This document shows positions 46,425 through 53,455 of a DNA stretch of 64,000 nt, piece after piece. Where the stretch lies: assembly GCF_900007165.1 (NCBI RefSeq), contig NZ_CYGY02000064.1, positions 62,001 to 126,000 of the forward strand, read 5' to 3'. The translations under genes were made by a program, and so were the position numbers. Below the pieces are notes generated by a model. The model had not been told where the DNA came from. It saw nothing but the letters and a program-made list of their open reading frames with translations, and made no database searches. Source of the stretch: Paraburkholderia piptadeniae. Lineage in GTDB: Bacteria > Pseudomonadota > Gammaproteobacteria > Burkholderiales > Burkholderiaceae. Within the stretch, counting starts at the first letter, position 1. Each line of letters opens with the position of its first letter.

Positions 46425-47726
46425 ATGGCAACAGCATCCCGTGCTCACGCATCGACGGGCGAACCCAAGGCCCGTACCGTATTCCGCGTCGTCAGCGGCA
46501 ACTTCCTGGAAATGTACGACTTCATGGTCTAGGGCTATTACGCCGGTGCGATCGCGAAGACGTATTTTCCGAGCGGCAACGAGTTCGCCTCGCTGATGCT
46601 GTCGCTGTCGGTGTTCGGCGCGGGCTTCCTGATGCGTCCGCTGGGCGCGATCGTCCTCGGCGCTTACATCGATCATCACGGCCGGCGCAAGGGCCTGATC
46701 CTCACGCTGTCGCTGATGGCGCTCGGCACGCTGACGGTGGCCGCGATTCCGGGTTACGCGACGATCGGCGTGCTCGCGCCCGCGCTCGTGCTGCTTGGGC
46801 GGCTGTTGCAGGGCTTCTCGGCGGGTGTCGAACTGGGCGGCGTGTCGGTGTATCTGTCGGAGATCGCGACGAAGGGCAACAAGGGCTTCTACTGTTCGTG
46901 GCAGTCCGGCAGCCAGCAGGTGGCCGTCGTGTTCGCCGCGCTGATCGGCGTGTTCCTGAACCGTCTCCTGCCCGCTGACCAGATGACCGCGTGGGGGTGG
47001 CGCGTGCCGTTCCTGATCGGCTGTCTGATCGTGCCGTTCCTGTTCCTGATCCGCCGCTCGCTGAAGGAAACGGAAGAATTCCTCACGAAGAAGCATCGTC
47101 CGACCGTCGGCGAAATCTTCCGTTCGATGGCGCAGAACTGGGGCATCGTGCTCGGCGGCATGGGCATGGTCATCATGACGACGGTGTCGTTCTACATGAT
47201 CACCGCGTACACGCCGACCTTCGGCAAGGAAGTGCTGAAGCTCTCCGCGATCGATACGCTGATCGTGACCGTCTGCATCGGCGTGTCGAACCTGATCTGG
47301 CTGCCCGTATCGGGCGCGATTTCGGACCGCATCGGCCGTCGCCCGGTGCTGCTGACGTTCACGATCCTGACGATTCTCACCTCGTATCCGGCCGTGCAGT
47401 GGCTCGTCGCCGATCCGTCGTTCGCGCGCCTGCTGATGGTCGAGCTGTGGCTGTCGTTCCTGTATGGCTGCTACAACGGCGGCATGGTCGTCGCTCTGAC
47501 GGAGGTGATGCCGTCGGACGTGCGCACGGCGGGCTTCTCGCTGGCGTACAGTCTCGCGACGACGATCGGCGGCTTCACGCCCGCGATCGCGACGTACCTG
47601 ATTCATACGACGGGCAACAAGGCGGCGCCCGGCCTGTGGATGAGCGTGGCGGCCGTCTGCGGCCTGATCGCCACGCTCGCGCTGTACCGTACGCCGGAAG
47701 CGCGCAATCAATACCGGGCGGCTTAA
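46425..47726 (+). pseudogene. MFS citrate-type proton symporter, interrupted by an amber codon
   Basis: Read through, the frame encodes 433 residues of an MHS-type major facilitator (citrate/tricarballylate transporter family). It starts MATASRAHASTGEPK, reaches VSGNFLEMYDFMV, then has TAG at 46530-46532 (codon 36), and resumes in the same frame with GYYAGAIAKTYFPSGNEFASLM. Normal relatives have Tyr (MVYGYYA) at that codon, so a single TAC/TAT to TAG change explains it. The rest is intact: LIGVFLNRLLP, SDRIGRRPVLLTF, and 12 hydrophobic segments. There is no further frame damage, so the mutation looks recent, or it is a sequence error. Re-initiation at 46596 would lose the first helix. Confidence 0.85.
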
Positions 47727-47765
47727 AAGCGCTTTTGGCCCATCAGGCAGCGTCGCCGAAAAAAC

Positions 47766-47794
47766 AAAAGCCCCCGCTCGGTAGCGGGGGTTTT
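47766..47794. terminator. Bidirectional terminator
   Basis: The stem AAAAGCCCCCGC/GCGGGGGTTTT with a short loop is flanked by an A-rich and a T-rich side. It lies between the converging MFS pseudogene and TPR-glycosyltransferase gene. Confidence 0.9.
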
Positions 47795-47832
47795 CATTGG
47801 ATCGTCGGCGAAGCAAGGCCGTGCACTCAGCT

Positions 47833-49680
47833 TCAACTGCGCAGCGCGGCAACCACCTCTTCGACGACGTCGGCCCACGCGCCCGGCCGTGGCTGCCGTA
47901 CGAGACGCGCCGACGGATACCACGGGCTGCGCGCGTCGCCGACGAACCAGCGCCAGTCGGCGGCGAACGGCAGCATCAGCCACAGCGGCCTGTTGAGCGC
48001 GCCCGTCAGATGCGCAATCGACGTATCGACCGACACCACGCCGTCGAGCCGCTCGATGATCGCCGCAGTGTCCGCGAAATCGTGGATGCGCGCATCGAAG
48101 CGATGGATGTTCTTCGCGCGCGGATGTTCGTCGAGCGCGGAGCGCTCGTCGTCGCTGAGCGCGGGCTGCAGCACGATCCAGTCGATGCCGTCGAGCGCGA
48201 ACAGCGGCTCGAGCGCCTCGAGCGGCAGCGCGCGGTTATCCTGGCGCTGCGCGCGTCCCGACCACGCGAGCCCGATCTTGCGCTTCGCGTGCCCACCGAG
48301 CGAACCGCGCCACGCGCGGCGCGACATGGCGGGCGCATTCAGATAAGGCGTGCGCGCCGGAATCGCGTCGAAATCGGTGCCGAGCGCGAGCGGCAGGCTC
48401 AACAACGGGCACTGCAAGTCGGCATGCGGGCGCTTCGCGCCTTGCGCGATCAACGTCACGCGCCATTGCTGCGCGGTGGGCGCAAGCAGCGAGACGAGCT
48501 GCGGCTGCACTTCGAGCACGACGTGCGCGGCACGCTGCGCGGCAAGCTCGACGAAGCGCACGAACTGCAGCGTGTCGCCGAAGCCCTGTTCCGCGTGCAC
48601 GAAGAGCGTGCGCCCGGCGATCGGCTCGCCGTTCCAGCGCGGCAGCGCGGCCACGTTCGGCGATTGCGCCGCATTCTCCAGACGCCATTCGTATTCGGGC
48701 AGGCCACGCTTGAAATTGCCGAGCGTGAGCAGCGTCACGCCGCGATTCATATGCGCGATGGCGAGATCGGGCCGCAGACGCAGCGCCTGATCGAACGCGC
48801 GAATCGCCGCCTCGTGCGCGCCGAGCGCATGATGCGCGGCGCCGAGGCTCAGCCACGCGAGCGTGAATGTGGGGTCGAGCCCGACCGCGCGCTCGAAACG
48901 CGGTCGCGCCTCTTCGTGACGGCCGAGCGCGGCGAGCGCGTTGCCGAGCCCGAACAGCGCGGGCGGCAGATTCGGCTGGAGCGCGAGCGCGGCTTCGAAC
49001 GCGGGGACGGCTTCCTGATGCCGGCCCGTCGCGTCGAGCGTATTGCCGAGATTGAACTGCGCGGCGACGAAGCGGGGTTCCGCCCTGAGCGCCGCGCGGA
49101 AATGCACGATCGCCTCGTCGGCCGAGCCGAGCGCATTGAGCGCCATGCCGAGGTTGTTGTGCGCGCCCGCGTGGCCCGGCCGCAGCTCGAGCGCGCGCCG
49201 TAACGAGTCGACGGCTTCGCGATGGCGTCCGAGCGCATGCAGCGCATTGCCGAGATTGACGTGTGACGACGCGTCCGTCGGCTGGAGCCGCAAGGACTTC
49301 TGGAAGGCATCGACGGCATCTTCGTGACGGCCGGCGAGCGCGTACGCGTTGCCGAGGTTGTAGTGCGCGATCGCGAACGCGGGTGCGAGGGTCAGCGCGT
49401 TGCGAAACCGTTCGATTGCCTTGTCGAGCTGGCCGAGCGCCTTCAGCGCATTGCCGAGGTTCAACTGCAGCGCGGCGTCCTGCGGGCGCAGATCGGCGGC
49501 GCGGCGTACGAGGTCGGCCGCTTCTTCGTGCTGGCCTTGCTGGTGGCGCAGCACGCCGAGCAGATGCAGCGCGTCGACGTGAGCTGGATCGAGTTCGAGC
49601 GTCGCGCGATAGCCGCGCTCTGCGTCGTCGAGCCGGCCGTCACGATGCGCGCTGTACGCGCGATCGAAAAGGGGTTGCAT
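47833..49680 (-). CDS. TPR-repeat protein with glycosyltransferase-like C-terminal domain
   Basis: The 615-residue protein has about ten tandem tetratricopeptide repeats (residues 10 to about 360; each about 34 long, such as ALQLNLGNALKALGQLDKAI). A C-terminal domain like ADP-heptose:LPS glycosyltransferase (GT9) or O-GlcNAc transferase follows, with FVHAEQGFGDTLQFVRFVELA, KIGLAWSGRAQRQDNRALPLE and VDTSIAHLTGALNRPLWLMLPF. Proteins of this kind in Burkholderiaceae may modify envelope or surface proteins, but the acceptor is unknown. ATG 49680 (MQPLFDRAYSAH) was chosen; ATG 49728 adds 16 non-TPR residues. Confidence 0.86.
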   Translation of the reverse strand: MQPLFDRAYSAHRDGRLDDAERGYRATLELDPAHVDALHLLGVLRHQQGQHEEAADLVRRAADLRPQDAALQLNLGNALKALGQLDKAIERFRNALTLAPAFAIAHYNLGNAYALAGRHEDAVDAFQKSLRLQPTDASSHVNLGNALHALGRHREAVDSLRRALELRPGHAGAHNNLGMALNALGSADEAIVHFRAALRAEPRFVAAQFNLGNTLDATGRHQEAVPAFEAALALQPNLPPALFGLGNALAALGRHEEARPRFERAVGLDPTFTLAWLSLGAAHHALGAHEAAIRAFDQALRLRPDLAIAHMNRGVTLLTLGNFKRGLPEYEWRLENAAQSPNVAALPRWNGEPIAGRTLFVHAEQGFGDTLQFVRFVELAAQRAAHVVLEVQPQLVSLLAPTAQQWRVTLIAQGAKRPHADLQCPLLSLPLALGTDFDAIPARTPYLNAPAMSRRAWRGSLGGHAKRKIGLAWSGRAQRQDNRALPLEALEPLFALDGIDWIVLQPALSDDERSALDEHPRAKNIHRFDARIHDFADTAAIIERLDGVVSVDTSIAHLTGALNRPLWLMLPFAADWRWFVGDARSPWYPSARLVRQPRPGAWADVVEEVVAALRS

Positions 49681-49748
49681 GACGGAGGCGGTGTGGGGTG
49701 ATGCGGGAAAACGCGCATTCTCCCACACTCGGCGCGCGCACCTCCGAC

Positions 49749-49777
49749 TTGACGCGGCGAGTGTTGCTCAATAACAT
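49749..49777 (+). promoter_or_regulatory. Promoter of the arsR-family/CDF operon
   Basis: TTGACG (49749-49754) and TAACAT (49772-49777) are separated by 17 bases, a good sigma-70 arrangement. The -10 overlaps the left end of the operator palindrome, as expected for a repressor of the ArsR/SmtB family. Confidence 0.75.
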
Positions 49778-49797
49778 ATGAACACGTGTTCATATGT
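49774..49797. promoter_or_regulatory. ArsR/SmtB-type operator palindrome
   Basis: A perfect 24-base inverted repeat has half-site ACATATGAACAC and its exact mirror. The TGAACA...TGTTCA core is the known pattern bound by zinc-type ArsR/SmtB repressors. It overlaps the promoter -10 and the first possible ATG of the regulator, so binding would block its own transcription. Confidence 0.88.
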
Positions 49798-49808
49798 ATG
49801 TCCGAATC

Positions 49809-50165
49809 ATGTCAGCCGTTGTCTCTTTCAATGCCGACGACCGCGTCGTCCAGATCGCCGATCTGTTCCGCCTGCTGGGCGACCCGACGCGTCTGCGCAT
49901 CGTGCTCGCGTGCGTCGACGAGCGCCGCGCGGTGGGCGCGATCGCCGAGTCGTTGAAGCTGTCGCCTTCGCTCGTGAGCCATCATCTGCGGCTGTTGCGC
50001 GCGGCGCGCATCGTGCGCGCGGAGCGGCAGGGCAAGCAGGTGTTCTACGTGGCGGCTGACCGTCACATCAGCGGAATGCTCGCGGACATGCTCGAACACG
50101 TCGCCGAACCTCTCAACGATTCAGTCGGCGAACCGGCCGTCGATCTCGCGCAGGACCACACATGA
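49809..50165 (+). CDS. ArsR/SmtB-family metal-responsive repressor
   Basis: The 118-residue winged-helix protein has LLGDPTRLRIVLACVDERRAVG and the recognition helix LSPSLVSHHLRLLRAARIVRAE. The CxC arsenic-site motif of alpha-3 is missing. The alpha-5 site Asp84-x-His86-(x10)-His97-(x2)-Glu100 fits the zinc/cobalt pattern of SmtB, ZiaR and CzrA relatives. It therefore likely senses Zn2+ (or Co2+/Ni2+) and releases the palindrome at 49774-49797. ATG 49809 gives a short leader; ATG 49794 lies inside the operator. The last 4 bases overlap the exporter gene. Confidence 0.9.
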   Translation: MSAVVSFNADDRVVQIADLFRLLGDPTRLRIVLACVDERRAVGAIAESLKLSPSLVSHHLRLLRAARIVRAERQGKQVFYVAADRHISGMLADMLEHVAEPLNDSVGEPAVDLAQDHT

Positions 50166-51265
50166 AATACAACACCAACAACAACACCAACTCCGACACC
50201 GCGGCGGCGAAGCATCAACCGGCGTCCGGCTCGCACGCGCACACGGGCGCATGCGATCACGCGGGCCATGACCACGCGTCGCACGAGCACGAGCACGATC
50301 ACGACCATGCGCACGCGGATGGCGGCAACGCATCGCATGCGCATCTTCACGGCCATGGCCATCATCACCATCACCACGCGCCCGTCGCGGGACATGGCCG
50401 CGCGTTTGCGCTCGCCGTCGCGCTGAACGTGTTCATCGTCGTCGTGCAAGCGGTCTATGGCGTGCTCGCGAACTCGACCGCGCTGCTCGCCGATGCCGGC
50501 CACAATCTCTCGGACGTGCTGGGCCTTTTGCTCGCGTGGGGCGCGACGTGGCTCGCGACGCGCCGGCCATCGGCGCGCTATACGTTCGGCCTCGGCGGCT
50601 CGTCGATTCTCGCGAGCCTGCTCAATGCCGGATTGCTGCTGTTCGCGTGCGGCGTGATCGTCGCGGAAGCGGTCGGGCGTCTGATTCATCCCGCGCCCGT
50701 CGCGGGTCTCGATGTGTTCATCGTCGCCGCCGTCGGCATGGTTGTGAACGGCTTCTCCGCGTGGCTCTTCATGCGCGGCCAGGAAGACGACCTGAACATC
50801 CGCGGCGCGTTTCTGCACATGGCGGCCGACGCCGCGGTGTCCGCCGCAGTCGCGATCAGCGGTCTCGCGATTCTCTTCACCGGCTGGACCTGGCTCGACC
50901 CGGTGATGAGCATCGTCGTGGTCGCGGTGATCGTCTACGGCACGTGGGGCCTGCTGCGCGATTCCGTGAGCCTCGCGCTCGATGCCGTGCCACCTGGCGT
51001 CGACGTGCAGAAGATCCGCGACTACCTCGCCGCGCAGCCGGGCGTGATCGACGTGCACGACCTGCATGTGTGGGCGATCTCGACGACGGGCAACGCGCTG
51101 TCCGCTCACCTCGTGATACCGGACGGGCATCCCGGCGACAACGTGATCGACGGTATCGTCTGCACGCTGCGCGACGAGTTCGACATGCATCACGCGACGC
51201 TGCAGGTCGACATCGGATCGACGCATCACCGCTGTTCGCTCGATCACGTGCCCAGTAGGCGTTGA
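50162..51265 (+). CDS. Cation diffusion facilitator (Zn2+-type) exporter
   Basis: A 367-residue CDF-family protein that exports divalent metal in exchange for H+. The first 75 residues are a His-rich, metal-binding tail (many HxH/HDH groups). Six helices follow, and a C-terminal cytoplasmic domain (DVHDLHVWAISTTGNALSAHLV). The transport site is His114-x3-Asp118 (AGHNLSD) in helix 2 and His219-x3-Asp223 (HMAADA) in helix 5, the HD-HD pattern of zinc-selective CDFs. It is coupled by ATGA overlap to the ArsR-type repressor, so zinc detoxification is the natural reading. Confidence 0.93.
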   Translation: MKYNTNNNTNSDTAAAKHQPASGSHAHTGACDHAGHDHASHEHEHDHDHAHADGGNASHAHLHGHGHHHHHHAPVAGHGRAFALAVALNVFIVVVQAVYGVLANSTALLADAGHNLSDVLGLLLAWGATWLATRRPSARYTFGLGGSSILASLLNAGLLLFACGVIVAEAVGRLIHPAPVAGLDVFIVAAVGMVVNGFSAWLFMRGQEDDLNIRGAFLHMAADAAVSAAVAISGLAILFTGWTWLDPVMSIVVVAVIVYGTWGLLRDSVSLALDAVPPGVDVQKIRDYLAAQPGVIDVHDLHVWAISTTGNALSAHLVIPDGHPGDNVIDGIVCTLRDEFDMHHATLQVDIGSTHHRCSLDHVPSRR

Positions 51266-51390
51266 GCGTTCGCGCTGCATGCTTCTTTGATGCGGCGCGT
51301 CGTCGGCGATGCCGCAGCGATCGAAATGCACGGCGTACACTAGGATCTGTTTGCATAAGACCCTAAGCATGTCCGACAGCGGAGGTCTGC

Positions 51391-53112
51391 ATGACGGGTG
51401 CTTCCTTCGACGTGCCGCCCGTGCTGATTGTCGGTGCGGGGCCGACGGGACTCGCGGCGGCCATGAGCCTTGCACGCGCGCGCGTGCCCGTGCGGCTCAT
51501 CGACAAGGCGCCGCAACCCGATCCCCATTCGCGCGCGATCGGCATTCAGGCACGCACACTCGAACTGCTGGAGCAGCATCGCCTCGTCGAACCGTTTCTC
51601 GATCTCGGCCATCGCGCGCGTGCCGCGAATCTCTATTCAAATGGGCAGCGTCTTGCGCGGCTCGATTTCGATCCGCTGCAAACGCGTTATCCGTATCTGC
51701 TGTTCCTCGATCAATCGATCACGGAACGCCTGCTGACAGAACACCTCGCAACGCTCGGCGTGCACGTCGAACGCGGCGTCGAACTGACGATGTTCGCGCA
51801 GGGCTCGGCGGGCATCAACGCGACGTTGCATCGCGCGGACGGCCACATCGAGACGCTTCATCCGTCGTACATGATCGCCGCCGACGGTGCGCACAGCGCG
51901 ATCCGTCATCGGCTCGGCATGAGCTTCGCGGGCAAGACGTTCGAGCAGACCTTTCTGCTCGCCGACGCGGAGGTCGACACAGGCTGGTCCGACGACGAGT
52001 TCCACATCTTCGCGTCGGGCGCGGGGCTTGCCGGGCTGTTTCCGATGGGCAAGGGCCGGCATCGGTTGATCGCCGATCATCCCGCGATGCCGTCGACTGC
52101 ATCGGCGAGCGGCAACCCGGCGCCGCTCTCGTCGATCCCCGCGCCGACGCTCGACGAGTGCCGGCAGATCGCGAAGAGCCGCATTCATCACCCCATCGCG
52201 CTGACGGCACTGTCGTGGTCGAGCTACTTTCACCTGAATAGCCGCATGGTCGAGCAGTTACGCGTACAGCGCGTGTTTCTCGCCGGCGATTCTGCGCACG
52301 TGCACAGTCCGGCGGGCGCGCAGGGGATGAACACGGGCATCCAGGAAGCGTTCAACCTGGGCTGGAAGCTCGCGCGCGTGCTGAAGGGCGACGCACCCGA
52401 CCGTCTGCTCGACACCTATCACATCGAGCGTCATCCCATCGAGCGCGACGTGCTGCGTCAGACGACCTTCGTCACGCATATGGCGGAAGCGGATCATGGT
52501 CCGATGAAGCTGCTGCGCGATCGCGTGATGCCCGTGCTGGCCGCGCTCGGACCGTTGCGCGATGCCGCGCGGCTTACCGTCAGCGAGCTTTCGATTCAAT
52601 ACCGGCGCAGTCCGCTGACGCTCGAGCGCGTGCTCGACGGCGGTCCGCGCGCGGGCGAGCGCGCGCCCGATGCGCTCGTGCATGTCGTCGACGGACCGTT
52701 GGGACGCGCGCCCGGCGTCGGCTGCATTTTCGATCTGCACGACCCCGCGTTCTTTTCGCTTTTTCTGCTCGTCGATCCGCCTGAAGACTCGGCATCGAGC
52801 AACGGCAAGCTGCTCCCGCTGCATCGCAAGCCTGTGCGTGCCGCCGATCTGGACCGATTCGTCGCGGCCGTCGAAGACCTGCTGCCGGGCGCGGTGCGGA
52901 TCTGGCGAGTGTCGGATGCGAACGGCGAGGGCGGCGGCCCGTCGCTCAGCGAATCGTTCGGACGCACGCGGCCTTCGTTCTATCTGGTGCGGCCCGACGG
53001 CTACGTCTGCGCACGCGGCCGCCCGGGCTCCGATCTGAACGGACTGCTGCGCCATTGCGAAGCGTGGTTCGCGAAGAGCGCGCTGCCCGAGCCGCCGTCG
53101 CCGGCGCAGTGA
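51391..53112 (+). CDS. FAD-dependent aromatic monooxygenase (PheA/TfdB type)
   Basis: The 573-residue flavoprotein monooxygenase has the GxGxxG motif VLIVGAGPTGLAAAMSLARA, the second FAD motif AADGAHSAIRHRLG, and VFLAGDSAHVHSPAGAQGMNTG. The C-terminal thioredoxin-like domain runs from about residue 400. This arrangement is that of class A phenol/resorcinol-type hydroxylases acting on a ring with NAD(P)H and O2. A GGAGG site lies just upstream of ATG 51391. It stands alone, so the substrate cannot be inferred; a polyketide or phenolic compound is possible. Confidence 0.9.
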   Translation: MTGASFDVPPVLIVGAGPTGLAAAMSLARARVPVRLIDKAPQPDPHSRAIGIQARTLELLEQHRLVEPFLDLGHRARAANLYSNGQRLARLDFDPLQTRYPYLLFLDQSITERLLTEHLATLGVHVERGVELTMFAQGSAGINATLHRADGHIETLHPSYMIAADGAHSAIRHRLGMSFAGKTFEQTFLLADAEVDTGWSDDEFHIFASGAGLAGLFPMGKGRHRLIADHPAMPSTASASGNPAPLSSIPAPTLDECRQIAKSRIHHPIALTALSWSSYFHLNSRMVEQLRVQRVFLAGDSAHVHSPAGAQGMNTGIQEAFNLGWKLARVLKGDAPDRLLDTYHIERHPIERDVLRQTTFVTHMAEADHGPMKLLRDRVMPVLAALGPLRDAARLTVSELSIQYRRSPLTLERVLDGGPRAGERAPDALVHVVDGPLGRAPGVGCIFDLHDPAFFSLFLLVDPPEDSASSNGKLLPLHRKPVRAADLDRFVAAVEDLLPGAVRIWRVSDANGEGGGPSLSESFGRTRPSFYLVRPDGYVCARGRPGSDLNGLLRHCEAWFAKSALPEPPSPAQ

Positions 53113-53121
53113 CGCGCCCAT

Positions 53122-53157
53122 AAAAAAGGCGTTCGCATCGTGCACGATGCGAACGCC
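53122..53157 (-). terminator. Terminator of the fds operon
   Basis: A perfect GGCGTTCGCATCGTG/CACGATGCGAACGCC hairpin is followed on the minus strand by six T. It lies 34 bases past the fdsD stop. Confidence 0.92.
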
Positions 53158-53191
53158 AGGTGCTGTTGTTTCTGCGTGAAATGAAAGCGTG

Positions 53192-53446
53192 CTACGCCGC
53201 CGCTGCCTCCTTCGGCGTCAGATCCTCGCGATGCCGGACGAGCGCCTCGCGGACCATCTCATGCAACTCGAGCTCCACGCCTTCGGGCTTTGTGTGAAGC
53301 GTGGCCAGCAGCGCGCGACGCATCCGCGGTTCCCAGAAGCGGCGGATATGATCCGCGATGTTGTCGATCGCCTCTTCGCGATCCGGCATCGACTCGAAGA
53401 AGTCGCCGATCCGGTTTGCCATGTCGACCAGGTTATGTTCATCCAT
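53192..53446 (-). CDS. fdsD: NAD-dependent formate dehydrogenase delta subunit
   Basis: An 84-residue helical protein (MDEHNLVDMANRIGDFFESM, then IADHIRRFWEPRMRRALLA) is typical of FdsD, a small subunit needed for stability or activity of the molybdenum enzyme. It lies 9 bases after the fdsA stop, where other Burkholderiaceae have the sulfurtransferase gene (fdsC/fdhD) in between; that gene is not here. Confidence 0.92.
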   Translation of the reverse strand: MDEHNLVDMANRIGDFFESMPDREEAIDNIADHIRRFWEPRMRRALLATLHTKPEGVELELHEMVREALVRHREDLTPKEAAAA

Positions 53447-53455
53447 TGTGTTGCC

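Noticed and set aside
46530..46532. TAG as a pyrrolysine or programmed read-through codon
   Set aside because: No pyrrolysine system is expected in this lineage, the codon is not at a catalytic site, and relatives have Tyr there. A nonsense mutation or a sequence error is simpler.
49794..49808. ATG 49794 as the start of the ArsR-type gene
   Set aside because: It lies inside the operator and almost at the predicted transcription start; ATG 49809 gives the family-typical N-terminus.
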